Origin: Blastopirellula sediminis
GTDB taxonomy: Bacteria > Planctomycetota > Planctomycetia > Pirellulales > Pirellulaceae
NCBI RefSeq assembly: GCF_020966755.1
Contig: NZ_JAJKFT010000010.1
Location: 2,692,720 to 2,756,719 of the forward strand
DNA length: 64,000 bases
Direction of reading: 5' to 3'
The notes under the pieces were generated by a model, which saw nothing but the letters and a program-made list of their open reading frames with translations, did not search any database and was not told the origin of the DNA. The position numbers and the translations under genes are program-made. Positions within the stretch are counted from its first letter, which is position 1. Every line of letters begins with the position of its first letter. Of this stretch, positions 17,310-25,568 are shown piece after piece.

Positions 17310-18230
17310 ATGGAACCGATTGCCAACCAGAATTCGGCGACCAACTTTGCGAAGCGGGGAACGCTGATCGCGCTGGCGATCGCGTTTTTGACGTTCGACT
17401 TACTGGCCGCGTCGATCTCGTGGTTGTCGAACAACGAGGGGCCCCCTTGGGCGCCGCTATTCGTGATCGGATTGGTCACCGTACAAATCAATTTGATCGC
17501 CTTCTGGACGGCAGTTGGACCGGGACGGATGGTGGTGCGGATTCCTTGGATGGTGCTGGCGATTACGTTGGCTTACGTCTGTTTGCACACCGGGGCGGAG
17601 CTCTTTTCAGGCGAAAGGATGCGGCAAGAGGAAAAGAGCTTGATCGCTGGGGTGATGTTGTTCGCCTGGTTGGCGGTCACGCTGACGCTGGTCGTCTATC
17701 GGGCGATTACGCGACGGCGGCTGATCCGCACGGATCAATCGAGTGCGTCGAGCGTCAAGTTCCATCTCCGGCACTTGATCGTTGGGACAGCGCTCTGCGG
17801 CGCCACGCTGGCCGTCTTGAAATGGGCCGGCTACCCAGTCTTTGGCGTCTTCGATCTCGATCGCAATTTTTATATTGGGGTTGGAATCGCGGCGGTCGTC
17901 AATCTGCTGATTACGATCCCCGTGATCCTCGCGGCGTTTCGCTGGTCCGCTCTCTGGTGGCGGAGAATCGTAACTTTGGTTTCGATTACCGTCGTCGTGA
18001 CGACGTGCGAAGTCTTCATCTTCACCATGCTGGAGGGAATGGACGACCTGTGGCTAGTCTTGGCGATTTACCAGATGATGAACCTGACGCAATGTTTTGG
18101 TCTGTTGTTATCGCTGCTAGTGATTCGTTACGCGGGATATGAACTGCAGGTTGCGGATGGCGCCCGCGATGCGGCGACGGATGAATCGCCGGTTGCGGTC
18201 GTTGCCGATCCTTGGACGGAAGAGGGCTAA
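17310..18230 (+). CDS. Membrane protein of array family B, member B2
   Basis: 306 residues, same architecture as B1: VQINLIAFWTAVGPGRMVV early, VKFHLRHLIVGTALCGAT in the middle, and a tail ending ADPWTEEG. It begins 21 bases after B1 and is followed directly by B3. Function unknown. Confidence 0.78.
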   Translation: MEPIANQNSATNFAKRGTLIALAIAFLTFDLLAASISWLSNNEGPPWAPLFVIGLVTVQINLIAFWTAVGPGRMVVRIPWMVLAITLAYVCLHTGAELFSGERMRQEEKSLIAGVMLFAWLAVTLTLVVYRAITRRRLIRTDQSSASSVKFHLRHLIVGTALCGATLAVLKWAGYPVFGVFDLDRNFYIGVGIAAVVNLLITIPVILAAFRWSALWWRRIVTLVSITVVVTTCEVFIFTMLEGMDDLWLVLAIYQMMNLTQCFGLLLSLLVIRYAGYELQVADGARDAATDESPVAVVADPWTEEG

Positions 18231-19199
18231 GTGAACGAACCGGAAAACTGGCTGGCGGCCGCAGGGGAAACGCCGGAGACGGCGCCGACGGGGCAACTCG
18301 CGTCTTTGCGGACGAGGATTGGGTTGTTCGCCTTGCTGGCGATCGGATTTGGGGTCGTCGATCTAATCTATTACCCGCTCATGTTTTTCGTCGGCTCGGG
18401 GCCCCTCTTCGTCTTCAACGCCGCCATTAGCGCGGCGATCGGCGTGCAGATCGATTTGATCGCATTGTGGACGGCGCTGGGGCCCGGACGGATGATCGTG
18501 CGGTTGCCGACCGCCTGCTTGGCGTTGATGGGTTCGTACGTCTTGTTGAATACGGGCCGCATGTTGCGGTGGGGCTTGGAGACGCTGCAAGAACTGGAGG
18601 CGATGACGGCGGCGAATCTCGTTTTAGGTTGGCTGGCGGCCACGATGGCGATCTTCACGTTTCGCAGCGTCACGCGGCTGCGACTCGCCTATGGCGACAA
18701 TCCGGTCTCTTCTTCTTCCACGTTTCATCTCCATCATTTGGTTATCGGGACGGCGATTGCCGGCGTGACGCTGGCGCTATTCAACGTGTATGGTTCGCCA
18801 GGCGGGGCCGAGAACTTGCTGAATGTGATTTATATTTCTCGTTGGTGCATCGTACTGTTCCTTAACCAGGCGATTCTGCTGTTCGCGATCGCCGCCGCGT
18901 TTCTGTGGAGCGGATCGTGGGGGCGTCGCTTGCTCAAACTGCTCGGAATCGGCGTGGCGATCAGTATCGCTAATGTGATGGTGTTTCTAGCGTTTGATGG
19001 TCTGCGCGGTCCGTCGATATTCATTTTGCATCCCCTCTTGGCGGGCGTCTCGCACTGCATGGGGTTGATGGTCGTCTTGTCGCTGATTCGCGGGTTGGGA
19101 TACGAACTGCGCGTGGTCGACAGCGTCGCGTCCGCCGTCCCGAAGGCGCCGATCGTCGCAGCCGATCCCTGGTCGGAAGAGGAGGCCGAAGCCCGCTAG
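18231..19199 (+). CDS. Membrane protein of array family B, member B3
   Basis: 322 residues, starting with GTG immediately after the B2 stop. VQIDLIALWTALGPGRMIV and STFHLHHLVIGTAIAGVT are the two family motifs, and the tail ends ADPWSEEEAEAR. Tight spacing implies co-translation with B2. Function unknown. Confidence 0.77.
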   Translation: MNEPENWLAAAGETPETAPTGQLASLRTRIGLFALLAIGFGVVDLIYYPLMFFVGSGPLFVFNAAISAAIGVQIDLIALWTALGPGRMIVRLPTACLALMGSYVLLNTGRMLRWGLETLQELEAMTAANLVLGWLAATMAIFTFRSVTRLRLAYGDNPVSSSSTFHLHHLVIGTAIAGVTLALFNVYGSPGGAENLLNVIYISRWCIVLFLNQAILLFAIAAAFLWSGSWGRRLLKLLGIGVAISIANVMVFLAFDGLRGPSIFILHPLLAGVSHCMGLMVVLSLIRGLGYELRVVDSVASAVPKAPIVAADPWSEEEAEAR

Positions 19200-19299
19200 C
19201 ACCGCTGTCGCTGCGCGTGAATTACAACCGTTTCACGCTCTATTTCAGGCGCCGCGGGCAAACCTTCGCCAACCGGCGTAGCTTTCCTCAAGCTGATCG

Positions 19300-19379
19300 C
19301 GGGGGGACGTCGAAGTTATTTTTGATCCCCCGAGGTGCGCGCGCATTTCGACTGTAGCTAGCACGCATTCGTCCCCCCG
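19300..19379. other. Ten-base inverted repeat upstream of the MCE operon
   Basis: CGGGGGGACG at 19300-19309 is the reverse complement of CGTCCCCCCG at 19370-19379. The right copy ends ten bases before the permease start. The rest of the 189-base gap shows no other feature. A regulatory role is possible but untested. Confidence 0.3.
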
Positions 19380-19388
19380 AATATTGCG

Positions 19389-20276
19389 ATGGCGACCGGA
19401 ACAGCAGACAACAACTCGAACCCTTCGCCGAAGCCGCGGCATTTGACGTGGCTCGAAGAGGCGTTTTTCAATTGGATCGCCGATTGGGGAACGCTCGGCA
19501 TTGAGTTCACGATTGCGGTGGGGGACATGTCCCTCTTCAGCTTGCGGACGATGAAGTGGCTCTTCAATCGGCTGCCGAAGCGAGAGACGCTGGTCCCCAA
19601 CTTTTACCAGGTAGGCGTGATGAGTCTGCCGGTGGTGGCGCTGACCGGGACGTTCATCGGGATGGTGCTCGCCGTGCAAAGCTACTTCCAGTTTCGCCAA
19701 CTGGGACTGGAAACGCGATTGGGCGCCGTGATCAACATGACGCTGGTTCGCGAACTGGGCCCGGTGTTGGCCGCGACGATGCTGGCCGGTCGCGTCGGCA
19801 GCGCCATGGCGGCCGAACTGGGGACGATGCGAGTTACCGAACAAATTGACGCGCTCGACAGTATGGGAACCAACCCGATTCATTATCTGGTGGTCCCCCG
19901 ATTTCTGGCGTGCGTGATATTGATACCGGCGTTGACCGTGATGGCCGACTTCATGGGGTTTGTCGGCGGCTACTTTTACTCGGTCAATATCCTGGGGATC
20001 GATCAGCACTACTACATGTACAACTCCGAGCAGTTCGTGCAGTCGTGGGATATTTTCTATGGTCTAATTAAAAGCGTCTTCTTCGGCGGGACGATCGCCC
20101 TGGTGAGCTGCCACCGCGGCTTCCATTGCGAGCCGGGCGCCGAAGGGGTCGGCCGAGCGGCGACCGCCGCGTTCGTTTATTCGTTTGTGTTTATTTTGGC
20201 GATCGACTTGGCGTTGGGGATTTCGCTCGATTCGCTGCACGACTGGTTTTGGCCGGATCATAAAATTACGTTTTGA
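19389..20276 (+). CDS. mlaE: MlaE-type phospholipid ABC permease
   Basis: The inner-membrane permease of an MCE lipid transporter, which moves phospholipids between the inner and outer membranes. 295 residues with about five to six helices. Family segments are VALTGTFIGMVLAVQSYFQF, ELGPVLAATMLAGRVGSAMA and AELGTMRVTEQIDALDSMG. The N-terminal 25 residues are polar and variable. The stop overlaps a possible TTG of the next gene. The ATPase and MCE genes follow directly, so this is a complete core module. Confidence 0.93.
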   Translation: MATGTADNNSNPSPKPRHLTWLEEAFFNWIADWGTLGIEFTIAVGDMSLFSLRTMKWLFNRLPKRETLVPNFYQVGVMSLPVVALTGTFIGMVLAVQSYFQFRQLGLETRLGAVINMTLVRELGPVLAATMLAGRVGSAMAAELGTMRVTEQIDALDSMGTNPIHYLVVPRFLACVILIPALTVMADFMGFVGGYFYSVNILGIDQHYYMYNSEQFVQSWDIFYGLIKSVFFGGTIALVSCHRGFHCEPGAEGVGRAATAAFVYSFVFILAIDLALGISLDSLHDWFWPDHKITF

Positions 20277-20284
20277 GGTTACGC

Positions 20285-21112
20285 TTGCACGCCCGCTTGG
20301 AAGACGAACGCGCTGATCCGATTCTGGATGTCGACTCGCTGCATGTGCAGTTCGGCAGTCAGACGGTGCTGCGCGACATCTCCATCAAGGTTCCGCGGGG
20401 GCAGACGTTGGCGATCATCGGCGAAAGCGGTTGCGGCAAGACGGTGCTGCTGAAGACGTTGATCGCCCTGATTCGCCCAACCGAAGGGACGGTCACCTTC
20501 GACGGCCAAGACCTGCACATGATTTCGGAACGGGAACTGACCAAGCAGCGAATCCGCTACGGGTTCGTCTTCCAGGGCGCCGCCTTGTTCGACAGCATGA
20601 CGATCGGCCAGAACGTCGCCTTTCCGCTGAAACAACATACGAACAAGCCGATCGAAGAGATCCGCCAGATTGTGTTCGGTTTGCTCGCCGACGTCGGTTT
20701 GCCGGACTCGATCGTCTGGAAGAAGCCGGCCGAACTGTCCGGAGGGATGCAGAAGCGAGTCGGTCTGGCTCGTTCGCTCGCCTTGACGCCGGAAGTGATG
20801 CTCTATGACGAACCGACGACCGGGCTCGACCCGATTATGAGCGACGTCATCAACGAGTTGATCCTGCGAACCCGTTCGCGCTATCCGGTCACCAGCATTG
20901 TGGTGACGCACGACATGCGGACCGCCCGGAAGACGGCCGACCGCGTGATCATGCTTTATCCTGCGGCGCGACTGAAGGGAGACGAGCCGCAGATTTTGTA
21001 CGACGGTCCGCCGGAAGGGCTGGACGAATGTAAAGATCGCCGCGTGACGCAGTTTATCCACGGCGAGGCCGGGGAGCGTCTGATGGAAATGCGCGAAGCG
21101 GCGAGGGCGTAA
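20285..21112 (+). CDS. mlaF: MlaF-type ABC transporter ATPase
   Basis: ATPase partner of the permease. Walker A is IIGESGCGKT, the signature is ELSGGMQKRVGLA and Walker B is VMLYDEPTTGLDP. I chose TTG at 20285 because GAGG stands six bases upstream; TTG at 20273, overlapping the mlaE stop, adds four residues and lacks such a site. About 275 residues, normal for the family. Confidence 0.93.
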   Translation: MHARLEDERADPILDVDSLHVQFGSQTVLRDISIKVPRGQTLAIIGESGCGKTVLLKTLIALIRPTEGTVTFDGQDLHMISERELTKQRIRYGFVFQGAALFDSMTIGQNVAFPLKQHTNKPIEEIRQIVFGLLADVGLPDSIVWKKPAELSGGMQKRVGLARSLALTPEVMLYDEPTTGLDPIMSDVINELILRTRSRYPVTSIVVTHDMRTARKTADRVIMLYPAARLKGDEPQILYDGPPEGLDECKDRRVTQFIHGEAGERLMEMREAARA

Positions 21113-21118
21113 GGCGAC

Positions 21119-22195
21119 ATGGACGATCGCATCCTACAATTTCGCGTTGGAGTCGTCATGCTGGCGGCGATCATGATCGCCGGCATCCTCCTCTTTTTGC
21201 TCGGCGAGTTCCCGACCCTCGTCACCGATCGCAATACGCTCTACGTCGTCTTTGATCAGGCGCCCGGCGTGACGGTCGATACGCCGGTCCGCACTTCGGG
21301 CATCTTGATCGGCCGCGTCAGCGACGTCGCGCTGCAAGAAGATCGCGACGTGCTGGTGACGCTGAAGATTGATCGCAAGTACATGCCGCGGTCGAACGAA
21401 GTCTGCCGCATCTCGTCCGGCTCGATTCTAGGCGACGCGCTGCTCGAGTTCGTCCCTGGCGAACGACCGACGCAAGAGGTGACCGTCCTGTCGGACAAGG
21501 CGGTGATCGAAGGGCTGGTCGGCAACAATCCGCTCGACGTGCTGGTCAACCTGGAAGACAAGTTGATCGGGACTCTCTCGACGATGGACAACGCCGGCAA
21601 GGAAGTCGGCACGCTCGCCCACAACGCGAATCAGACGCTGGTCAACAACCAGGATCGTTTCCAGCGGATCATGGAAAAGTCGGAATTGGCGCTCGATCGG
21701 TTTGATAATGCGATGATCGCGGTCAACGAACTGGTCGCCGACAAAGAGTTGAACGCGCGGCTGCATGAAGCGCTGCAAGGCTTGCCGGAAACGCTCAACG
21801 AATCGCGCGACTTGATCGAGCGGATGAAGGGGGTTGTCGAAAAAGCGGATACCAACCTCGAAAACCTGGAAGGGTTTACCGAGCCGCTCGGCGCTCGCGG
21901 CGAACAGCTGATCGCCAATCTCGAAACGAGCACCGAGAACCTGAGCGACATGATCGAGCAGTTGGCGCGTCTGGCTCGCGCCGCCAACAATCCGGACGGC
22001 ACGCTTGGTCAGTTGATGACCAATCCGGAACTTTATCAGCGGTTGAACATGGCGGCGGATAACGTGCAAGAGATCTCGACCAAGCTGAAGCCGATCATCA
22101 ACGACGTCCGCGTCTTCACCGACAAGATCGCCCGCGACCCGCGGATCTTGGGCGTGAAGGGGGCGCTGAATCGGAATCAGTCGGGGATTAAGTAG
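21119..22195 (+). CDS. mlaD: MCE-domain lipid-binding protein (MlaD-like)
   Basis: A 358-residue periplasmic protein anchored by one N-terminal helix (about 10-30). The MCE domain spans about 38-120 (YVVFDQAPGVTVDTPVRTSG, then GILIGRVSDV). A long helical C-terminal region (about 140-345) follows, rich in heptad-like leucines and asparagines. This is longer than E. coli MlaD (about 180 residues) and resembles MCE proteins with a helical tail that may form a barrel or tunnel. AAGGCG precedes the ATG. It completes the permease-ATPase-MCE trio. Confidence 0.92.
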   Translation: MDDRILQFRVGVVMLAAIMIAGILLFLLGEFPTLVTDRNTLYVVFDQAPGVTVDTPVRTSGILIGRVSDVALQEDRDVLVTLKIDRKYMPRSNEVCRISSGSILGDALLEFVPGERPTQEVTVLSDKAVIEGLVGNNPLDVLVNLEDKLIGTLSTMDNAGKEVGTLAHNANQTLVNNQDRFQRIMEKSELALDRFDNAMIAVNELVADKELNARLHEALQGLPETLNESRDLIERMKGVVEKADTNLENLEGFTEPLGARGEQLIANLETSTENLSDMIEQLARLARAANNPDGTLGQLMTNPELYQRLNMAADNVQEISTKLKPIINDVRVFTDKIARDPRILGVKGALNRNQSGIK

Positions 22196-22321
22196 TTTTC
22201 CTGGCGCCCCGGATCCCCGTGGGAATCAATTAGGTTTCCCTTCGCCGTTCGGCTACGATGTCGTAAGGAAACGCCGCTTTGGGCGGCGGACAGCGCACGG
22301 CCTTTCGCGAGAGGGTATGTC

Positions 22322-22855
22322 ATGCGTCGCGTTTCGCAAATCGCCCTGGCTTCGTTTGTTTCGTTTGCCGCGGTTTTGTTCGGTGCGTGCTCCTCTCAAT
22401 CCTCCGTTACGTCAGGGCCTGCGGGGGAAGGGGCGGATCTGCCGGGCGCGGCAGAGGAGGCGGCTATCGATCCTCCGGTAGCTGCGGAGGTCCCAGTGGC
22501 GGTTCCCGACGATTCTCAGCAATTGCAGGAGTTGCTCAAACGTCGGGTGCAACACCTTTCCAGGGGCTCCAAGATGCTCGAAAATCAATACGAGGGAGGA
22601 ATCGTCCCGATGGAGCGGTTGCTCGAAGCGCGCGAGAAACTCACGGAGGCGGAGATCGAAGCGGCGGAGACTCCTGAGGCGCGCGTGGCGGCGCTGGAGA
22701 AGCTTTTGGTGTTAGCAAAACAAGATGCGGACGTCGCGAAGACGAAATTTGAAAGTGGGACCGCTTCGTCGGTGGACATGGAGTTGGCGCTGGCGGCGGC
22801 GACGACGGTCGAAATCAAATTGCTTCTGGCGAAACGAGAATTGAAGGCTCCCTAA
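22322..22855 (+). CDS. Helical lipoprotein of unknown function downstream of the MCE operon
   Basis: 177 residues. The signal peptide ends in the lipobox FGACSS, a Pro/Ala/Glu-rich linker follows (about 28-62), then two long amphipathic helices (about 63-175). The helical part (LLEAREKLTEAEIEAAETPE, then FESGTASSVDMELALA) resembles the coiled-coil repeats of TolC-type outer-membrane efflux proteins. GAGAGGG stands upstream of the ATG. It lies 126 bases after the MCE gene on the same strand and may be a partner, but this rests on position only. Confidence 0.65.
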   Translation: MRRVSQIALASFVSFAAVLFGACSSQSSVTSGPAGEGADLPGAAEEAAIDPPVAAEVPVAVPDDSQQLQELLKRRVQHLSRGSKMLENQYEGGIVPMERLLEAREKLTEAEIEAAETPEARVAALEKLLVLAKQDADVAKTKFESGTASSVDMELALAAATTVEIKLLLAKRELKAP

Positions 22856-22869
22856 CGGCGAAGGGATTT

Positions 22870-23757
22870 CTAATTCCGATAGTCGACGTGACAAGCGTTG
22901 CACGACTTTTTGAGCTTCGCCAGGTCGTCGCTCAGCCCGGTCGTCGCGCCGCTCTTCAGTTTCGCTTCGATCGACGTCGCAACGACTTCCGACGCTTTCA
23001 GCAGTTGGCGGAACTTCAGGTCGTACTTGTCGGCCGGCAGCAGCCTTCCCATCTCGTAAAAACCTTCCCGCATCAGCAGCGCTTCGCCGGTAGGCGTTAG
23101 ATCGGGATGGTCGGCCGGCGTCTGCCAATTCGCTTTGTCGATCAGGACCAGGTTGTCGTAGACCCGGTCAATGTTCGCCATCGCGGCGGCGAGCGATTCA
23201 ACTTCGGCCGTTTCGACCAGCATCGGCCGAGGGATGTTGGCGGAGATCGGTTGGAACTCGTGGACGTTTTTCCAAAGCCCGGTGTAGTCGCCGCTGGTGC
23301 CCGCCTGATGCATGAACGCTTCGGCCTGGGCGGTGGTGAGCGAGCCTTCGGCGAGACAGGCGATCGCGACTCCGGCCGGGCCGCGATGTTTGCCGTGATG
23401 GCAGTGGAAGTAGATCTGGCCGGGATACTGCTTCATCACTTCGGCGAGCTGCAGTTGGGCCTCTCTCGGCACCCCGTCGTAGCCGAACGGAATGTGGACG
23501 TACTTGATGCCATGCTTTTTCGCTTCGGCGACGTCGGGCTTGGCGCCGTCGACCGAGACGACCACTTTGATCCCGATTTTCTCCAGCGACTCAAACCCTT
23601 CGGCGCCATGCGGCTGACTGCCGCTGAAGACGCGCGGCGTCACTTGAAACAGATTGTGGACCCCAGGCGGATCGACCTGTTTGGCGGCGGGACCTGCCGG
23701 CGGCGTCGGATCTGCAGCAAGCAGAATCGGCAACAGCAGCAGCGGAGCAAGTTGCAT
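22870..23757 (-). CDS. Phosphatase-fold protein with C-terminal haem c motif
   Basis: 295 residues exported by a signal peptide (1-15). Residues about 35-165 form a dual-specificity/tyrosine-phosphatase-like domain with the C-x5-R loop HCHHGKHRG (Cys119, Arg125). The loop's two extra histidines are unusual. Residues about 180-295 are helical and end with CNACH (286-290), the CxxCH haem-attachment site, placed like that of cytochrome c'. A periplasmic phosphatase fused to a cytochrome is unexpected and suggests a redox-linked or non-phosphatase role. It converges on the lipoprotein gene, with 14 bases between the stops. Confidence 0.8.
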   Translation of the reverse strand: MQLAPLLLLPILLAADPTPPAGPAAKQVDPPGVHNLFQVTPRVFSGSQPHGAEGFESLEKIGIKVVVSVDGAKPDVAEAKKHGIKYVHIPFGYDGVPREAQLQLAEVMKQYPGQIYFHCHHGKHRGPAGVAIACLAEGSLTTAQAEAFMHQAGTSGDYTGLWKNVHEFQPISANIPRPMLVETAEVESLAAAMANIDRVYDNLVLIDKANWQTPADHPDLTPTGEALLMREGFYEMGRLLPADKYDLKFRQLLKASEVVATSIEAKLKSGATTGLSDDLAKLKKSCNACHVDYRN

Positions 23758-23924
23758 GACGAGAGTCTCGGCCGGAAAAGTATTAAGCTTGCGAACATTC
23801 TAGCCGGGACGCGCAGACCGTGCCAGTAAAAGGTGGCCCGAGAATCGTAGGGTGGGTGGAGCAAGTGCAGAAAGGGAAGTTTGCGCGTTTGACGTCGGCG
23901 GCTTGGACAGAGAGCGTCCTACAT

Positions 23925-24069
23925 TAGCCCGCAGCGCAAGCGAGGGAATGGGGGCGCAAGCAAATGACGAACATCGAGGTTCAAATGACGATCGTTGGCC
24001 AATTCGTCATTCGGGTTTCGACCCTCGTCATTTAGCCCGGCGCATTCCCTCGCTTGCGCTGCGGGCTAG
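23925..24069. repeat. Family A repeats flanking family E repeats
   Basis: This occupies most of the 323-base gap 23758-24080. Family A copies lie at 23925-23950 (forward) and 24040-24069 (reverse). Between them are two copies of a 30-base family E unit: 23962-23991 on the minus strand and 24002-24033 on the plus strand (ATTCGTCATTCGGGTTTCGA). A third family E copy is at 4902-4932. The remaining 23758-23924 shows no gene. Confidence 0.8.
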
Positions 24070-24080
24070 TGTTGGGCGGA

Positions 24081-25385
24081 TTAGTCGCTTGACTTTGACG
24101 GCGTCGTTTCGAGTTGCACCAGCGGCGGATGGGGTTGATTAACGGCCTGGCCGTCTTTGATGGTCGGGCGCCAGTTCTTCAGATCGAAGTGGCGGCCGTA
24201 GGCGCCGTAGTCATGGAAGGCGAACTTCTTCAGCAGCCAATAGGCCCAGCTCTTTTCCGGAACTTCGCGGCCCGGATTGTATTGCGAAGGGCTCGTTTGC
24301 AGATGATCGAGTTCGTCGTAGGCGGCGTGGCGAACGGTGGTGTCCTTCGCCTGGTGCTGACGCGCGTAGTCGTTCAGCAGGTCGGGACGTTCCAGAATGA
24401 TGCAGCCGCGGGTGTTGGTCGCCGCCAGCTCGCGGAAGCCGCGGAGGAATTCCGATTCCTGGAAAACCTCTTTCAGCGGCCGTTCGTCATAGATCGATTC
24501 TTTGGCGAACTGGATCACCGGGCAAGGTTCGATGTCGCCGTACGGCGAGATGTGATGGGTGAAGCCGGTCGCCGCTGGGCAGAGAGCGTTGCCGTCAGCG
24601 TCGTAGTAGGCGTCGATGATCGCGATCGGCTTCTTGCAGCGCATCTCGACGACGAACTTGCGGGCCTGATATTGTTGCTCAGGAGTGAGAGCCAACTGCG
24701 GGTTCGGTTCCGGACCGACGATCCGGTAGATGTGGTACCACGCGTAGAAGACCCCCATCTCGATCAAACGATCGAGCCACTTCTCTTGCAGCAGGTCGTC
24801 AAAGTTGGTTTGGCAAAGGCTGGTGCAGACGCCGGTCAGCAGTTTGTTGCGGGTGCAGTTTTCGATTCCTTCCATCGACTTGCTGTAGACGCCGCCGCGA
24901 CCGCGACGTTCGTCGCTGATGATCTCGGTCCCTTCAATGCTGATCAGCGGCGTGACGTTGCCGAGCTTCCGCAGCTTCTTGGCGACTTCGTCGGTGATGA
25001 AGTGTCCGTTGGTGAAAACCTGGAAGTAGGCGTCCTGGTGCCGCTCGAAGATTTCGAGCAAATCGGCATGCATGAAGGGTTCGCCCCCTAAGATGCCGAA
25101 GAACGAGTTCCCCATCGCTTTCGCCTGGTTCAGCAAACTGTCCATCGCGGCGACGTCGATTTTCTCTTGCTTGGCCGAGACGTCGACCCAGCAGCCTTGG
25201 CAGCGCAGGTTGCAGCTGTTGATCACCGAGATGTAGAGGAACGGCGGAAAGAACTCGCCCCGCTTCAGCCGCGACTTGTGCTTGACCACGCTGCGCAGCC
25301 CTTTGTACCCCATCAGCCAGGCGAATTTGGCGACCAGGCGTTTGTCCGTTTCGAGGAGGGCTCGTTTGGCGAGTCGCAGGTACAT
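24081..25385 (-). CDS. Radical SAM/SPASM-like enzyme
   Basis: 434 residues. The [4Fe-4S]-SAM cluster is bound by Cys58, Cys62 and Cys65 (SCNLRCQGC). FFGILGGEPFMHADLL and QVFTNGHFI are typical of the fold. Further cysteines near CPAATGFTHHISPYGDIEPCP suggest a SPASM-type auxiliary cluster. The N-terminus is basic, without a signal peptide. It is not HpnH, whose sequence around the cluster differs. It is divergent from the terpene cyclase gene with a 183-base gap, so a role in modifying an isoprenoid is possible, but the substrate is unknown. Confidence 0.82.
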   Translation of the reverse strand: MYLRLAKRALLETDKRLVAKFAWLMGYKGLRSVVKHKSRLKRGEFFPPFLYISVINSCNLRCQGCWVDVSAKQEKIDVAAMDSLLNQAKAMGNSFFGILGGEPFMHADLLEIFERHQDAYFQVFTNGHFITDEVAKKLRKLGNVTPLISIEGTEIISDERRGRGGVYSKSMEGIENCTRNKLLTGVCTSLCQTNFDDLLQEKWLDRLIEMGVFYAWYHIYRIVGPEPNPQLALTPEQQYQARKFVVEMRCKKPIAIIDAYYDADGNALCPAATGFTHHISPYGDIEPCPVIQFAKESIYDERPLKEVFQESEFLRGFRELAATNTRGCIILERPDLLNDYARQHQAKDTTVRHAAYDELDHLQTSPSQYNPGREVPEKSWAYWLLKKFAFHDYGAYGRHFDLKNWRPTIKDGQAVNQPHPPLVQLETTPSKSSD

Positions 25386-25488
25386 AAGCTCAAGACTGTC
25401 GGGGGACGAAGCGCAGGGAAATAGGAAGGCCGGAGGCGGTCGTTCATTCTACCACCAAGCCCTCCCGGAATACAGGAACGCCGCTCCG

Positions 25489-25517
25489 TCGACAGGGGCG
25501 CCGCCGCATCGTAAACT
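25489..25517 (+). promoter_or_regulatory. Possible promoter of the cyclase-prenyl synthase operon
   Basis: TCGACA and TAAACT are separated by 17 bases and placed about 50 bases upstream of the cyclase start. Similarity to a sigma-70 promoter is partial. Confidence 0.3.
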
Positions 25518-25568
25518 GAATTACCCCGACTTATCCCACCTTCCGCTCGCTTGGATACCGCCTTGTTG

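Noticed and set aside
19200-19388. A small gene or RNA between the membrane array and the MCE operon.
   Set aside because: No open frame with a start signal and no convincing RNA fold beyond a ten-base inverted repeat.
24081-25385. HpnH (adenosyl hopene synthase) because it lies beside a squalene-hopene cyclase-like gene.
   Set aside because: The sequence around the iron-sulfur cluster and the C-terminal half do not match HpnH; only generic radical SAM features are seen.
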